DNA of 64,000 nt, from the NCBI RefSeq assembly GCF_009755725.1, contig NZ_CP046619.1:558001-622000 (forward strand). The letters run 5' to 3'. The first letter of the stretch is position 1. Each line of letters opens with the position of its first letter. Shown here one piece after another: positions 20,892 to 31,089 of the stretch. Both the position numbers and the translations under genes were made by a program. The stretch is from Diaminobutyricimonas sp. LJ205 (GTDB lineage: Bacteria > Actinomycetota > Actinomycetes > Actinomycetales > Microbacteriaceae). The notes beneath the pieces were generated by a model. The model was given only the letters and a program-made list of their open reading frames with translations. It ran no database searches and was not told where the DNA came from.

Positions 20892-22307
20892 ATGAGCGAG
20901 AGCACAGACGAGAGTTACGACTTCATCATCGTGGCCAACCGGCTGCCGGTAGACCGAGTCGTCGAACCGGACGGCGACGCGTACTGGAAGGTCTCACCGG
21001 GAGGCCTGGTCACGGCGCTCGAGCCAATGATGCAGGCATCCGAAGGCGCCTGGGTCGGCTGGGCCGGGCAACCTGAACTCGCGTTCGACCCGTTCGACCA
21101 CAATGGCATCCACGTGGTTCCCGTTCCCCTCAGCGCCGACGAGATCGAGAAGTACTACGAGGGCTTCAGCAACGACACTCTCTGGCCGCTATATCACGAC
21201 GTGATCGCGCCGCCGAGCTACCACCGCGTCTGGTGGGACAGCTACGTCGCTGTGAACACCCGTTTCGCGCAGAAGGCCGCAGCCATCGCCGCTCAGGGAG
21301 CAACCGTCTGGGTACAGGACTACCAGCTGCAGCTCGTGCCGAAGCTGCTGCGCGAGGCCCGCCCCGACCTGACCATCGGGTTCTTCAACCACATCCCGTT
21401 CCCGCCGTACGGCATTTTCTCGCAGCTGCCGTGGCGCCGGCAGATCGTGGATGGACTGCTCGGCGCCGACGTCATCGGCTTCCAGCGGACAGCGGATGCC
21501 TCAAACTTCGCGCGCGCCGTGCGCCGACTCCGCGGCTACACCACCCGTGGCAACACCATCTGGGTGCCCGGCGAGCCCTCGCGCAAGGTGACCGCGAAGG
21601 CCTTCCCGATCTCGATCGACGCGAACGCCTTCGAGACGTTGGCCCGCGATCCTCAGGTGCAGGAACGCGCCAGGCAGATCCGGAGCGACCTCGGCAACCC
21701 GACGACGGTCATGTTGGGCGTGGACCGGTTGGACTACACCAAGGGCATCGGCCACCGGCTCAAGGCATTCGGCGAGCTGTTGTCCGACGGCAAGATCAGC
21801 GTCGAAGACGTCGTTCTCGTTCAGGTGGCGAGCCCCAGCCGGGAACGAGTGGAGACCTACCGCCAGCTGCGTGACGAGATCGAGCTCACCGTCGGCCGGA
21901 TCAACGGCGACTACGGCACCATCAGCCACCAGGCCGTGAACTACCTGCACCACGGGTTCCCCCGTGAGGAGATGGTCGCGCTGTACCTCGCGGCCGACGT
22001 GATGCTGGTCACCGCCCTCCGCGACGGGATGAACCTGGTCGCCAAGGAGTATGCCGCGGTGCGTTTCGACGAGGACGGCGTGCTGCTGCTCAGCGAGTTC
22101 GCCGGGGCATCCGATGAACTGCGCACGGCCGTTCGCATCAACCCGCACGACATCGACGGGCTCAAAGAGGCGATCCTCGGCGCGATCGCGATGCCGAAGG
22201 CTGAACGCCGACGTCGCATGCGAGCGATGCGCAAGCGTGTGATCGAGAATGACGTGGCGCGCTGGTCGTCGAACTTCATCACAGCATTGGAGGCGACGCG
22301 CGCGTGA
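20892..22307 (+). CDS. otsA: Trehalose-6-phosphate synthase
   Basis: A 471-residue GT20 retaining glycosyltransferase that joins a nucleotide-activated glucose to glucose 6-phosphate. Family landmarks: VANRLPVDR near the N-terminus, [46 protein letters not shown] (donor phosphate binding) and [16 protein letters not shown]. Trehalose is an osmolyte and a building block for glycolipids in actinobacteria. ATG 20892 was chosen because homology starts there; GCGAGAGG lies upstream. The stop overlaps the otsB start by 4 nt, so the pair forms the OtsAB pathway operon. Confidence 0.96.
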   Translation: MSESTDESYDFIIVANRLPVDRVVEPDGDAYWKVSPGGLVTALEPMMQASEGAWVGWAGQPELAFDPFDHNGIHVVPVPLSADEIEKYYEGFSNDTLWPLYHDVIAPPSYHRVWWDSYVAVNTRFAQKAAAIAAQGATVWVQDYQLQLVPKLLREARPDLTIGFFNHIPFPPYGIFSQLPWRRQIVDGLLGADVIGFQRTADASNFARAVRRLRGYTTRGNTIWVPGEPSRKVTAKAFPISIDANAFETLARDPQVQERARQIRSDLGNPTTVMLGVDRLDYTKGIGHRLKAFGELLSDGKISVEDVVLVQVASPSRERVETYRQLRDEIELTVGRINGDYGTISHQAVNYLHHGFPREEMVALYLAADVMLVTALRDGMNLVAKEYAAVRFDEDGVLLLSEFAGASDELRTAVRINPHDIDGLKEAILGAIAMPKAERRRRMRAMRKRVIENDVARWSSNFITALEATRA

Positions 22308-23089
22308 CCAGCCTCGACCCTGCCCTCCTCGCCGACCTCGAGAAGCTGGCCGGTGTCGATCGGCTGCTGGTGACCCTCGACTTCGACGGCACGCTCGCCC
22401 CGTTCGTGGATGAGCCCGAGCACGCGCGGGCGCTGCCCGCGGCCCATGACGCGGTGCTGCGGCTGCTTCAAACGCAGGGCACGAGAGTCGCGTTGATCTC
22501 CGGTCGCGCGCTCGGCAGCCTGGAGATTGTTGCCGGGCTGCCCGATAACACCCTCCTGGTCGGCTCGCACGGGGTGGAACTCCGGCTGGACTCGGAACCG
22601 CTGGTCTCTCTCAGCGACGAAGAACTGCGGCAGCGCATGGCGCTTGAGCGGGTGCTGGGCGGCATCGCCGACTCCGTCGACCAGGTCTGGCTGGAAACCA
22701 AACCGGCCGGATTCGCCCTGCACACCCGACTGGCGACCGAGGAGAACTCCCGGATCGCGCACCAGATGGCCCTGTCCCAGGTGCAGGCCGAGGTGGAGAA
22801 CTACACCGTGCGCGAGGGAAAGAACGTGCTCGAGTTCTCGGTCCGCTCCGCCACCAAGGGTGAGGCAATCGAGCACTTGCGGCGGTACACCGAGGCGGAC
22901 GCCGTCCTCTTCGCCGGAGACGACGTCACCGACGAGGACGGTTTCGCCGCACTTCGCGACGGTGATTTCGGTCTGAAGAGCGGGCCGGGCGAGACCCTCG
23001 CCAACCACCGGGTCCCGGGGCCCGAAGACGTCGCCGAGGTGCTGGAGGAGCTCGCGTCGCTGCGCGAATCCCGCAGTCTCGAGGGTTAG
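22304..23089 (+). CDS. otsB: Trehalose-6-phosphate phosphatase
   Basis: A 261-residue HAD-superfamily phosphatase that removes the phosphate made by OtsA to give trehalose. Motif I is LDFDGTLAP with the nucleophilic Asp near residue 27; motif II is ALISGRAL; motif III is the Lys in ATKGEAIEHL; motif IV is FAGDDVTDEDGF. The GTG start is nested in the last codons of otsA (GTGA overlap), implying coupled translation. The Mrp operon begins 110 nt downstream after a TAAAAT-type box at 23117-23122. Confidence 0.95.
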   Translation: MTSLDPALLADLEKLAGVDRLLVTLDFDGTLAPFVDEPEHARALPAAHDAVLRLLQTQGTRVALISGRALGSLEIVAGLPDNTLLVGSHGVELRLDSEPLVSLSDEELRQRMALERVLGGIADSVDQVWLETKPAGFALHTRLATEENSRIAHQMALSQVQAEVENYTVREGKNVLEFSVRSATKGEAIEHLRRYTEADAVLFAGDDVTDEDGFAALRDGDFGLKSGPGETLANHRVPGPEDVAEVLEELASLRESRSLEG

Positions 23090-23116
23090 TCGTCAAAAGC
23101 ACCCGTTCGTATCCCG

Positions 23117-23122
23117 TAAAAT
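23117..23122 (+). promoter_or_regulatory. -10 box (TAAAAT) for the Mrp operon
   Basis: TAAAAT lies in the otsB-mnhA gap, 77 nt before the mnhA start. The -35 region is weak. Confidence 0.35.
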
Positions 23123-23199
23123 AGTCGCAGCGGCAGTGATTTGATCCCGGGATAGCCCCAAGCGACGAGCATTCGCCGCGGCGACGGTCGGGAGGATGC

Positions 23200-26076
23200 A
23201 TGTTGATCCTCCTTGCGCTGTTCGGCGTCGTAGCCGCTGTACTGCCAGCCATCACCCGTTTCCTGGGCACTCGCGTATTCTTCGTCGCGGCGCTCATTCC
23301 GCTCGCGGCATTCGTCCACGCCGTGCTGATGGGCCCGACCGTGCTCGCCGGTGGGGTCATCACCGAAACCTACGAGTGGATCCCGCAGCTCGGCCTCAGC
23401 CTGGCCTTCCGGATGGACACCCTCGGCTGGCTGCTGGCCCTGATCGTGTCGGGCGTGGGCACGCTCGTGCTGATCTACTGCGTGCACTACTTCGATGACG
23501 ATGAAGACGGGCTCGGCCGCTTCGCGGGCGTGCTGCTCGCCTTCGCCGGCGCGATGTACGGCCTGGTCACCGCCGACGACGTGTACCTGCTCTTCATCTT
23601 CTGGGAAGCGACCACCGTCTTCTCCTACCTGCTGATCGGGCACTACACCGGCAAGACCGCCAGCCGTGGAGCAGCGTTGAAGGCGCTGCTGGTCACCACA
23701 TTCGGCGGCCTCACCATGCTGGTCGGGCTGGTGCTGCTTGCGGTAGAAACCGGCACCACCCTGCTGTCCGAGATCATCGCCGAGGCCCCCGAGGGTGCCC
23801 TGATCACGACCGCGATCATCCTGATCCTGGTCGGCGCGCTCTCGAAGTCGGCGATCGTGCCTTTCCACTTCTGGCTGCCGTCGGCGATGGCCGCGCCCAC
23901 TCCGGTGAGCGCCTACCTGCACGCCGCAGCCATGGTCAAGGCGGGCATCTACCTGATCGCGCGACTGGCACCCGGTTTCGCCAGCACGCCCGGCTGGCAG
24001 GAAATCCTGATCGGCACGGGTGTGATCACCATGCTGGTCGGCGGATACCGCGCGCTGCGCCAGTTCGACCTGAAACTACTGCTCGCCTACGGCACCGTCA
24101 GCCAGCTCGGATTCCTCGTCGTGATCGTCGGCTACGGCGTCAGGGACACTGCCCTCGCCGGGCTCACGCTGCTGCTGGCACACGCGCTGTTCAAGGCGGC
24201 GCTGTTCCTGATCGTCGGCGTGATCGATCACCGCGCCGGTACTCGCGACCTCCGCAAACTGTCCGGGCTGGGTGCCGATGCACCCGCATTTGCGACCATC
24301 GCCATCCTCGCGCTCGCCTCAATGGCCGGCCTCCCGCCGCTGATCGGCTTCGTCGCGAAAGAGGCGGTATTCACCTCGCTCCTAGACGAGGCGACGGCAG
24401 GCTCCGCGCTTGCCTGGCTCGCCCTGATTGGTGTCGCTGCCGGGTCGATCCTCACCGTCGCGTACAGCCTGCGGTTCTTGTGGGGCGCCTTCGCCCGCAA
24501 GCCGGACGTGCCCACGGTGCGTGCCGCGCGGAGGAACATGCCGTTCCTGGTCGCACCGGCAGTGCTCGCGTTCGCCGGCCTCGGGTTCGGGCTTGCCCCC
24601 ACCGCCGTCGACGGCTGGCTGGACGGGTACGCCGACAGCTTCCCATCCGACGGTTCCGATTACCACCTCGCGCTCTGGCACGGGTGGGAGCCGGCGCTCG
24701 CCATTTCGGCGGTGACTTTGCTGTCCGGCATCCTGCTGTTCCTGGCGCGCGCTCGAGTGCAGGCCGCACAGGCGCGCATGCCCGACATGCTCAGCGCGTC
24801 TGAGGCGTACTGGCTGATGATGCGCGGCATCGACCGGTCGGCGGCACGAGTCACGGCGCTTACCCAGCGCGGTTCGCTGCCGTTCTACCTCGGCGTGATC
24901 CTGCTCGTCTTCGTCGTCTCGATGGGCTTCGCGCTGGGCCGCAACCAAACATGGCCAGACGAGTTCGTGTTGTGGGACCACCCGCTGCAACTCGGCGTCG
25001 CCATCATCGGCATCATTGCCGCGTTTGCCGCCACCCGAGCGCAGAAGCGCTTCCAGGCTGTCGTCCTGGTCGGCGTCACCGGCTACGGGATGGCTGCGCT
25101 GTTCGCCCTGCAGGGAGCACCCGACCTGGCGCTCACCCAGGCCCTCGTCGAGACCGTCACCCTGGTCGCTTTCGTCCTCGTGCTACGCCGCTTGCCCGCC
25201 CGCCTCGGAGAACGTCACGCGTCGGTGCGGCGCGGTCTGCGCGCAGTGATCGCCGTCGCGGTCGGTGTGACGATGGGCGTGATAGCGCTGGTCGCGTCGA
25301 GCGTGCGCACTCACGATCCGATCTCGCTGCAGATGCCGCAACTGGCATACGAGGGCGGTCACGGGCGCAATGTCGTCAACGTGATGCTGGTCGACCTGCG
25401 CGGCTGGGACACCATGGGTGAGCTGTCGGTCGTCATTGTCGCCGCCACCGGGGTTGCCAGTCTCATCTTCCTGAGCACCCGCACCGACAACCTGCCGCGC
25501 GTCTCTCGCCGGGACGCCCGCGAGCAAGTGAAGGAGCGGCTGAAGCGGGTCGCGGATCCGGCCGACACCGCCTACGACCGCGCACCCTGGCTGCTGGCTG
25601 GACGCCGGCTCGCCCCGCAGAACCGCTCGATCCTGCTGGAAGTGGTGGTTCGGCTGCTGTTCCACCCGATCATGATCGTCTCGCTGTACTTGCTGTTCGC
25701 CGGCCATAACGCGCCAGGCGGCGGCTTCTCTGGCGGCCTGGTCGCCGGCCTCGCGCTGGTGGCCCGCTACCTCGCGGGCGGACGTTATGAGCTCGGAGCG
25801 GCAGCGCCGCTCGACGCCGGAAAACTGCTCGGCGCGGGACTCGTGCTCGCGGCCGGAACCGCGCTGGTGCCGCTCTTCTTCGGCGCCGACGCGCTCACCT
25901 CAACCTTCTTCGAGTGGGACCTCGGAGTGTTCGGGCACGTGGAGTTCGTAACCTCCACGGTGTTCGACATCGGCGTCTACCTCGTCGTCATCGGGCTCAT
26001 CCTGGACGTGCTCCGCAGCCTGGGCGCCGAAGTCGACCGGCAGCAGGAAGACGAAGTGCAGGGGGCGAGCATATGA
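23200..26076 (+). CDS. mnhA: Na+/H+ antiporter Mrp subunit A fused to subunit B
   Basis: A 958-residue polytopic protein. Residues about 1-770 form MrpA, homologous to the NuoL proton channel: the region with FWEATTVFSYLLIG and KSAIVPFHFWLPSAMAAPTP contains the trans-membrane helices with the conserved Glu, Lys and His. After about residue 800 an MrpB domain begins (SILLEVVVRLLFHPIMIVSL, APGGGFSGGLVAGLAL, IGVYLVVIGLILD). The separate mrpB gene is absent and the A-B fusion is common in Actinobacteria. The complex exports Na+ in exchange for H+. ATG 23200 follows GGAGG by 4 nt. The stop overlaps mnhC by 4 nt. Confidence 0.95.
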   Translation: MLILLALFGVVAAVLPAITRFLGTRVFFVAALIPLAAFVHAVLMGPTVLAGGVITETYEWIPQLGLSLAFRMDTLGWLLALIVSGVGTLVLIYCVHYFDDDEDGLGRFAGVLLAFAGAMYGLVTADDVYLLFIFWEATTVFSYLLIGHYTGKTASRGAALKALLVTTFGGLTMLVGLVLLAVETGTTLLSEIIAEAPEGALITTAIILILVGALSKSAIVPFHFWLPSAMAAPTPVSAYLHAAAMVKAGIYLIARLAPGFASTPGWQEILIGTGVITMLVGGYRALRQFDLKLLLAYGTVSQLGFLVVIVGYGVRDTALAGLTLLLAHALFKAALFLIVGVIDHRAGTRDLRKLSGLGADAPAFATIAILALASMAGLPPLIGFVAKEAVFTSLLDEATAGSALAWLALIGVAAGSILTVAYSLRFLWGAFARKPDVPTVRAARRNMPFLVAPAVLAFAGLGFGLAPTAVDGWLDGYADSFPSDGSDYHLALWHGWEPALAISAVTLLSGILLFLARARVQAAQARMPDMLSASEAYWLMMRGIDRSAARVTALTQRGSLPFYLGVILLVFVVSMGFALGRNQTWPDEFVLWDHPLQLGVAIIGIIAAFAATRAQKRFQAVVLVGVTGYGMAALFALQGAPDLALTQALVETVTLVAFVLVLRRLPARLGERHASVRRGLRAVIAVAVGVTMGVIALVASSVRTHDPISLQMPQLAYEGGHGRNVVNVMLVDLRGWDTMGELSVVIVAATGVASLIFLSTRTDNLPRVSRRDAREQVKERLKRVADPADTAYDRAPWLLAGRRLAPQNRSILLEVVVRLLFHPIMIVSLYLLFAGHNAPGGGFSGGLVAGLALVARYLAGGRYELGAAAPLDAGKLLGAGLVLAAGTALVPLFFGADALTSTFFEWDLGVFGHVEFVTSTVFDIGVYLVVIGLILDVLRSLGAEVDRQQEDEVQGASI

Positions 26077-26546
26077 CCATCTCACTCGTGGTGATCGCCC
26101 TCATGGTGGTGATGTACGCGTGCGGAACCTACCTGATGCTGGAACGCAGCATGACCCGGGTGCTGCTCGGTTTCCTGCTGGTCGGTAACGCCACCAACCT
26201 GCTCATCCTCAGCATGTCGGGCGGCTTCGGCGTCGCGCCGATCGTCGCCGACGGCGTTGAAGCCGAGGACATGTCCGACCCGCTGCCGCAGGCCCTCATC
26301 CTCACTGCCATCGTGATCACCTTCGGAGTGTCCGCGTTCCTGATGGCGCTCATCTACCGCTCCTGGCGGATGGCGCGCGAGGACGTCGTGCAGGATGACG
26401 CCGAAGACATTGCCGTGGGCACGCGCGAAACTACCGCGGAGGAAGAGCCCGACGAGAGCACGGTCAGCGACACCGAGTTCGAGGATGAAGCTGCTGCCGC
26501 GGCATCTGCTGCTGCAGCCGATTCCGCTTCGGAGGTGCGCGGATGA
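26073..26546 (+). CDS. mnhC: Na+/H+ antiporter Mrp subunit C
   Basis: A 157-residue homologue of NuoK with three transmembrane helices (about 2-22, 27-50, 72-96) and the typical LLGFLLVGNATNLLIL. It is longer than usual because of an acidic cytoplasmic tail (about 105-157) rich in Asp, Glu and Ala. It forms part of the proton path in the Mrp complex. It overlaps mnhA and mnhD by 4 nt each (ATGA), so translation is coupled. Confidence 0.92.
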   Translation: MTISLVVIALMVVMYACGTYLMLERSMTRVLLGFLLVGNATNLLILSMSGGFGVAPIVADGVEAEDMSDPLPQALILTAIVITFGVSAFLMALIYRSWRMAREDVVQDDAEDIAVGTRETTAEEEPDESTVSDTEFEDEAAAAASAAAADSASEVRG

Positions 26547-28102
26547 CGGCGCTTGTTCCCCTCGTAGTGCTGGTGCCGCTGCTCGGCGCCGCCGCCGCGC
26601 TGATCGTCGGTCGTCATCGACGCGTACAGCAGCTGATCACCATCGGCGCCCTCACCACCGTGTTGGGCATCAGCATCGCCCTGCTGATCACGGTTGACGC
26701 GCAGGGCCCTCTCACCATGGTCGTCGGCGGCTGGGAGGCACCGTTCGGGATCGCGCTGGTGGTGGACCGCCTGTCCGCACTGCTGCTCGTGGTGTCATCG
26801 ATCGTGCTGCTCGCGGTGCTGCTGTTCTCGGTCGGCCAGGGACTCGCCGACGGCGATGATGAAACGCCGGTGACGATCTACAACCCGACCTATCTGATCC
26901 TGGCAACCGGGGTGTTCAACGCGTTCATCGCCGGCGACCTGTTCAACCTCTACGTCGGATTCGAGATCCTGCTGGTCTCCAGTTACGTGCTGATCACGAT
27001 GGGCGGAACCGAGGCGCGCATCCGGGCCGGTACCACCTACATCGTGGTCAGCCTGGTCTCCTCGGTGCTGTTCCTTGCCTCGATCGCGATGATCTACGGC
27101 GCCATCGGCACCGTGAACATCGCCCAGATCTCGGTTCGGATGGACGAGATCCCGGCGGATGTGCGCATCATCCTGCACGCCATGCTGCTGATCGCGTTCG
27201 GCATCAAGGCGGCCGTCTTCCCGTTGTCGTTCTGGCTGCCGGATTCCTACCCGACCGCGCCCGCGCCGGTCACCGCGGTGTTCGCCGGGTTACTGACGAA
27301 GGTCGGCGTCTACGCGATCATCCGCACCGAGACGATCATGTTCCCGCTGCCGGAACTGAACACGCTGCTCCTGGTGATTGCCTTCCTCACCATGCTGATC
27401 GGCATCCTCGGCGCGGTCGCGCAAGCCGACATCAAACGGCTGCTGTCATTCACCCTGGTGAGCCACATCGGCTACATGATCTTCGGTGTTGGCCTCGGCA
27501 CGGTCGCCGGTCTCACCGCCGCGATCTACTACATCGTTCACCACATCGTCGTGCAGACCACCCTGTTCCTCGCGGCAGGGCTGATCGAGCGACGTGGCGG
27601 CAGCACGTCGATCAACCGTCTCGGCGGGCTGCTGCGCTCGGCGCCGTTGATCGGCGTGTTGTTCTTCATCCCTGCCCTGAACCTCGGCGGCATCCCACCG
27701 TTCTCCGGATTCATCGGAAAGCTCGGGCTGTTCGAAGCCGGTGCGGCGGCGGCCACGCCGATGGCGTACCTGCTGATCGGCGCCGGCGCGCTGGTCTCGC
27801 TGCTCACGCTGTACGCCCTGATCCGGGTGTGGAACATGGCGTTCTGGCGTTCTGCCGAGGAGGTGAAGGACTACGACTCCAGCCTGCTCAAGGAACTCAC
27901 CGAGGCGCCGCACGGCCTGGTGACCACTCGCACCCGAGCGATTCCGCGGCTGATGACCGTCGCGACCGCGGGTATGGTCGCGGTCAGCATCGCCCTCACC
28001 GTGTTCGCCGGTCCGCTCTACGCGCTGGCCGCCCGCGCCGGAGAGAACCTGAACGGTCCCGATGCCTACATCGAGGCCGTCCTTCCGGAGGAGGCCCGAT
28101 GA
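26543..28102 (+). CDS. mnhD: Na+/H+ antiporter Mrp subunit D
   Basis: A 519-residue NuoM/N-like antiporter subunit with about 14 membrane helices. Landmarks are LYVGFEILLVSSYVLI with the conserved Glu, AFGIKAAVFPLSFWLPDSYP with conserved Lys, and DIKRLLSFTLVSHIGYM in the discontinuous helix region. It supplies a second proton channel next to MrpA. Coupled by 4-nt overlaps to mnhC and mnhE. Confidence 0.95.
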   Translation: MTALVPLVVLVPLLGAAAALIVGRHRRVQQLITIGALTTVLGISIALLITVDAQGPLTMVVGGWEAPFGIALVVDRLSALLLVVSSIVLLAVLLFSVGQGLADGDDETPVTIYNPTYLILATGVFNAFIAGDLFNLYVGFEILLVSSYVLITMGGTEARIRAGTTYIVVSLVSSVLFLASIAMIYGAIGTVNIAQISVRMDEIPADVRIILHAMLLIAFGIKAAVFPLSFWLPDSYPTAPAPVTAVFAGLLTKVGVYAIIRTETIMFPLPELNTLLLVIAFLTMLIGILGAVAQADIKRLLSFTLVSHIGYMIFGVGLGTVAGLTAAIYYIVHHIVVQTTLFLAAGLIERRGGSTSINRLGGLLRSAPLIGVLFFIPALNLGGIPPFSGFIGKLGLFEAGAAAATPMAYLLIGAGALVSLLTLYALIRVWNMAFWRSAEEVKDYDSSLLKELTEAPHGLVTTRTRAIPRLMTVATAGMVAVSIALTVFAGPLYALAARAGENLNGPDAYIEAVLPEEAR

Positions 28103-28656
28103 CCGATCGTCAGGCCACGCCCACTAGGGGAGTCCGCTGGCGGCTGTGGCAGGAGCTTCCGCTCCTGGTCACCCTGGTGCTGCTCTGGATGCTGCTGTGG
28201 GGCGAGTTGTCGGTGCTGAACCTGCTGTTCGGCGCGCTGTTCGCGTTCCTCGTCACCCGGATCTTCTACCTGCCGCCGGTTCAGCTTTCCGGCCGGTTCA
28301 ACCTGCTCTGGTTCGCCGCGTATCTCGGCCGGCTGGCTTACTCGATCGCGATCGCCTCGTTCCAGGTCTCCTGGCTCGCCATCGACTGGCGCAAGAAACC
28401 GGTGTCGTCGATTCTGTCGGTGCAGTTGCGCACCCGATCCGACTTCATCACGACGCTCGTCTCGATCACCATCTCGATCATTCCCGGCTCCCTGGTGGTC
28501 GACACCGACCGGTCGCGGTCGATCCTCTACCTGCACGTGCTTGACACCGACACTGAGGAAGACAACCGGGCGATGCGCCGCCAAGTGCTGCGGATCGAGA
28601 AGGCCCTGGTGCGGGCCCTCGGTTCGAAAGATGACGTGAGGAGGACCGCCGGATGA
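28099..28656 (+). CDS. mnhE: Na+/H+ antiporter Mrp subunit E
   Basis: A 185-residue protein with two hydrophobic regions (about 20-60 and 70-95) and a soluble C-terminal alpha/beta domain (about 95-185) containing SIIPGSLVVDTD and LYLHVLD, which are diagnostic for MrpE. It is needed for complex assembly. Overlaps mnhD and mnhF by 4 nt. Confidence 0.9.
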   Translation: MTDRQATPTRGVRWRLWQELPLLVTLVLLWMLLWGELSVLNLLFGALFAFLVTRIFYLPPVQLSGRFNLLWFAAYLGRLAYSIAIASFQVSWLAIDWRKKPVSSILSVQLRTRSDFITTLVSITISIIPGSLVVDTDRSRSILYLHVLDTDTEEDNRAMRRQVLRIEKALVRALGSKDDVRRTAG

Positions 28657-28946
28657 GCGACATCCTCTACCTGATCATCGGGCTCGTCTTCGCGCTGGCC
28701 GCGGTCCTCGCCGTGGTCCGCATCGTGCGCGGCCCGTCGATCATCGACCGAATGATCGCCTCGGACACCCTGCTGACGACGATCATCCTGATCATCGGCG
28801 CTGAAATGGTTTACAACGGGCACACCCGCACCATCCCGCTGATGCTCGTGCTGGCGGCCACCGCGGTCTTCGGCTCGATCTCGGTCGCCCGGTACGTCTC
28901 CAAGCAGGACCGGCAGGGGAGTGAGGCACCGCATGAATCTCGATGA
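28653..28946 (+). CDS. mnhF: Na+/H+ antiporter Mrp subunit F
   Basis: A 97-residue protein with three transmembrane helices. VRIVRGPSIIDRMIASDTL in the first loop is the MrpF signature, with the conserved R-G-P and D-R. It carries no catalytic site of its own. It overlaps mnhE by 4 nt and mnhG by 14 nt. Confidence 0.93.
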   Translation: MSDILYLIIGLVFALAAVLAVVRIVRGPSIIDRMIASDTLLTTIILIIGAEMVYNGHTRTIPLMLVLAATAVFGSISVARYVSKQDRQGSEAPHESR

Positions 28947-29307
28947 CTGGATCGACCTTGCCGCAGCCATCTGCCTGCTGCTCGGCGCACTGCTGTCGGT
29001 GGCCGCCAGCATCGGTTTGCTCCGTTTCCCTGACGCGCTCAGCCGGATGCACGCGGCCACCAAGCCGCAGATCCTGGGCCTGATCTTCGTGATCGCCGCG
29101 ATCGCCCTGGCCGACCGGCACTGGTCGACCGTGCTGGCGCTGGCCCCCGTGCTCGTCTTCCAGATCTTCACCGCGCCGATCTCGGCGCACATGATGGGCC
29201 GGGCCGGGTACCGCACCGGCAACTTCGACCGGAACTACATCCTCGCCGATGACCTCGAGAGTGCCGTCGACCGGGCCACGCGCAACGAGCAGCGAGGCGG
29301 CCGGTGA
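28933..29307 (+). CDS. mnhG: Na+/H+ antiporter Mrp subunit G
   Basis: A 124-residue protein with three transmembrane helices. GLLRFPDALSRMHAATKPQ is the MrpG signature. ATG 28933 was preferred to GTG 28921 because GAGG lies 7 nt before it. It is the last gene of the operon; only 40 nt separate it from ilvD and no terminator is visible, so some read-through into ilvD is possible. Confidence 0.92.
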   Translation: MNLDDWIDLAAAICLLLGALLSVAASIGLLRFPDALSRMHAATKPQILGLIFVIAAIALADRHWSTVLALAPVLVFQIFTAPISAHMMGRAGYRTGNFDRNYILADDLESAVDRATRNEQRGGR

Positions 29308-29335
29308 ACGGCGAAAGCCACCTCTAGAGGAGTCC

Positions 29336-29341
29336 TAGACT
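29336..29341 (+). promoter_or_regulatory. -10 box (TAGACT) for ilvD, leaderless spacing
   Basis: TAGACT ends exactly 6 nt before ATG 29348. AGAGGAG further upstream (about 29325) is too far away to act as a Shine-Dalgarno. Confidence 0.5.
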
Positions 29342-29347
29342 CTTACC

Positions 29348-31045
29348 ATGCCTGATCAGCCTGACCTGAAGCCCCGTTCCCGCGTCGTCACGGACGGCAT
29401 CGAAGCCACCACCTCACGAGGAATGCTCCGGGCGGTAGGCATGGGGGATGCCGACTGGGACAAGCCGCAGATCGGCATCGCCAGCTCGTGGAACGAGATC
29501 ACCCCGTGCAACCTGTCCCTCGACCGTCTCGCGCAGGCGTCGAAGGAGGGCGTGCACTCCGGCGGCGGGTACCCGCTGCAGTTCGGCACCATCTCCGTCA
29601 GCGACGGCATCAGCATGGGCCACGAGGGCATGCACTTCTCTCTGGTCAGCCGTGAGGTCATCGCCGACTCGGTCGAGACCGTGATGATGGCCGAGCGCCT
29701 GGACGGCTCCGTTCTGCTCGCCGGCTGCGACAAGTCGCTGCCCGGCATGCTCATGGCCGCGGCGCGGCTGGATCTGGCCTCGGTGTTCCTCTACGCCGGG
29801 TCGATCGCCCCGGGCTGGGTGAAGCTGACGGACGGCACCGAGAAGGAAGTCACCATCATCGACTCCTTCGAGGCGGTCGGAGCCTGCAAGGCAGGCACCA
29901 TGAGCCCCGAGGACCTGAAGCGCATCGAATGCGCCATCGCACCAGGCGAGGGCGCCTGCGGTGGCATGTACACCGCCAACACGATGGCGAGCGTCGCCGA
30001 GGCGCTCGGCATGAGCCTGCCAGGCTCGGCCTCGCCGGCCGCCGCGGACCGTCGCCGCGACTACTTCGCGCACCGCTCGGGTGAGGCCGTGGTCAACATG
30101 CTGCGCCTGGGTATCACCGCCCGCGACATCCTGACCAAGAAGGCCTTCGAGAACGCCATCGCAGTGGCGATGGCCTTCGGCGGCTCCACCAACGTCATCC
30201 TGCACCTGCTCGCGATCGCGCACGAAGCCGAGGTCGAGCTCACCATCGACGACTTCAACCGCATCGGCGACAAGGTTCCGCACCTGGGCGACCTGAAGCC
30301 GTTCGGCAAGTACGTCATGAATGACGTCGACCGCCACGGCGGTGTTCCCGTGATCATGAAGGCGCTGCTCGACGCCGGCCTGCTGCACGGTGACGCGCTC
30401 ACCGTGACCGGCAAGACGGTGGCCGAGAACCTGGCCGAGCTGAACCCCGACCCGCTCGACGGCGAGGTTCTGCGCAGCATGGACAACCCGATCCACGCCA
30501 CCGGCGGCATAACCGTGCTCAAGGGCTCGATGGCTCCCGAGGGCGCGGTCGTCAAGACCGCCGGCTTCGACGCCGAGGTGTTCGAGGGACCCGCGCGCGT
30601 GTTCGAGCGCGAGCGGGCCGCGATGGACGCGCTCACCGAGGGCACCATCAACAAGGGCGACGTGATCGTGATCCGCTACGAGGGCCCCAAGGGCGGCCCC
30701 GGAATGCGCGAGATGCTGGCGATCACCGCCGCGATCAAGGGCGCTGGCCTCGGAAAAGATGTATTACTCTTGACCGACGGTCGATTCTCAGGCGGCACAA
30801 CCGGACTGTGTATCGGCCACATAGCTCCCGAAGCGGTGGACGCAGGTCCAATCGCCTTCGTGCGCGATGGTGATCTGATACGGGTCGATATCGCAGCTCG
30901 CACGCTTGACCTACTGGTCGACGCCGCAGAGCTGGAAGCTCGCCGAGAAGGCTGGGCTCCACTTCCCCCGCGTTACACCCGTGGTGTTCTCGCCAAGTAC
31001 TCGAAGCTCGTACGCTCCGCTGCGGAGGGTGCGGTCACCGGGTAG
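29348..31045 (+). CDS. ilvD: Dihydroxy-acid dehydratase
   Basis: A 565-residue IlvD/Edd-family enzyme catalysing the third common step of valine and isoleucine synthesis, dehydration of 2,3-dihydroxy acids to 2-oxo acids. The cluster-ligand cysteines are visible in [17 protein letters not shown] and [34 protein letters not shown] near the C-terminus is the second IlvD/Edd signature. It heads the ilvD-B-N-C block. ATG 29348 sits 6 nt after TAGACT. Confidence 0.97.
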   Translation: MPDQPDLKPRSRVVTDGIEATTSRGMLRAVGMGDADWDKPQIGIASSWNEITPCNLSLDRLAQASKEGVHSGGGYPLQFGTISVSDGISMGHEGMHFSLVSREVIADSVETVMMAERLDGSVLLAGCDKSLPGMLMAAARLDLASVFLYAGSIAPGWVKLTDGTEKEVTIIDSFEAVGACKAGTMSPEDLKRIECAIAPGEGACGGMYTANTMASVAEALGMSLPGSASPAAADRRRDYFAHRSGEAVVNMLRLGITARDILTKKAFENAIAVAMAFGGSTNVILHLLAIAHEAEVELTIDDFNRIGDKVPHLGDLKPFGKYVMNDVDRHGGVPVIMKALLDAGLLHGDALTVTGKTVAENLAELNPDPLDGEVLRSMDNPIHATGGITVLKGSMAPEGAVVKTAGFDAEVFEGPARVFERERAAMDALTEGTINKGDVIVIRYEGPKGGPGMREMLAITAAIKGAGLGKDVLLLTDGRFSGGTTGLCIGHIAPEAVDAGPIAFVRDGDLIRVDIAARTLDLLVDAAELEARREGWAPLPPRYTRGVLAKYSKLVRSAAEGAVTG

Positions 31046-31089
31046 GCGGCCCCATTCCCAGACCACCCATCAAAAGGACTGCTATTCCC

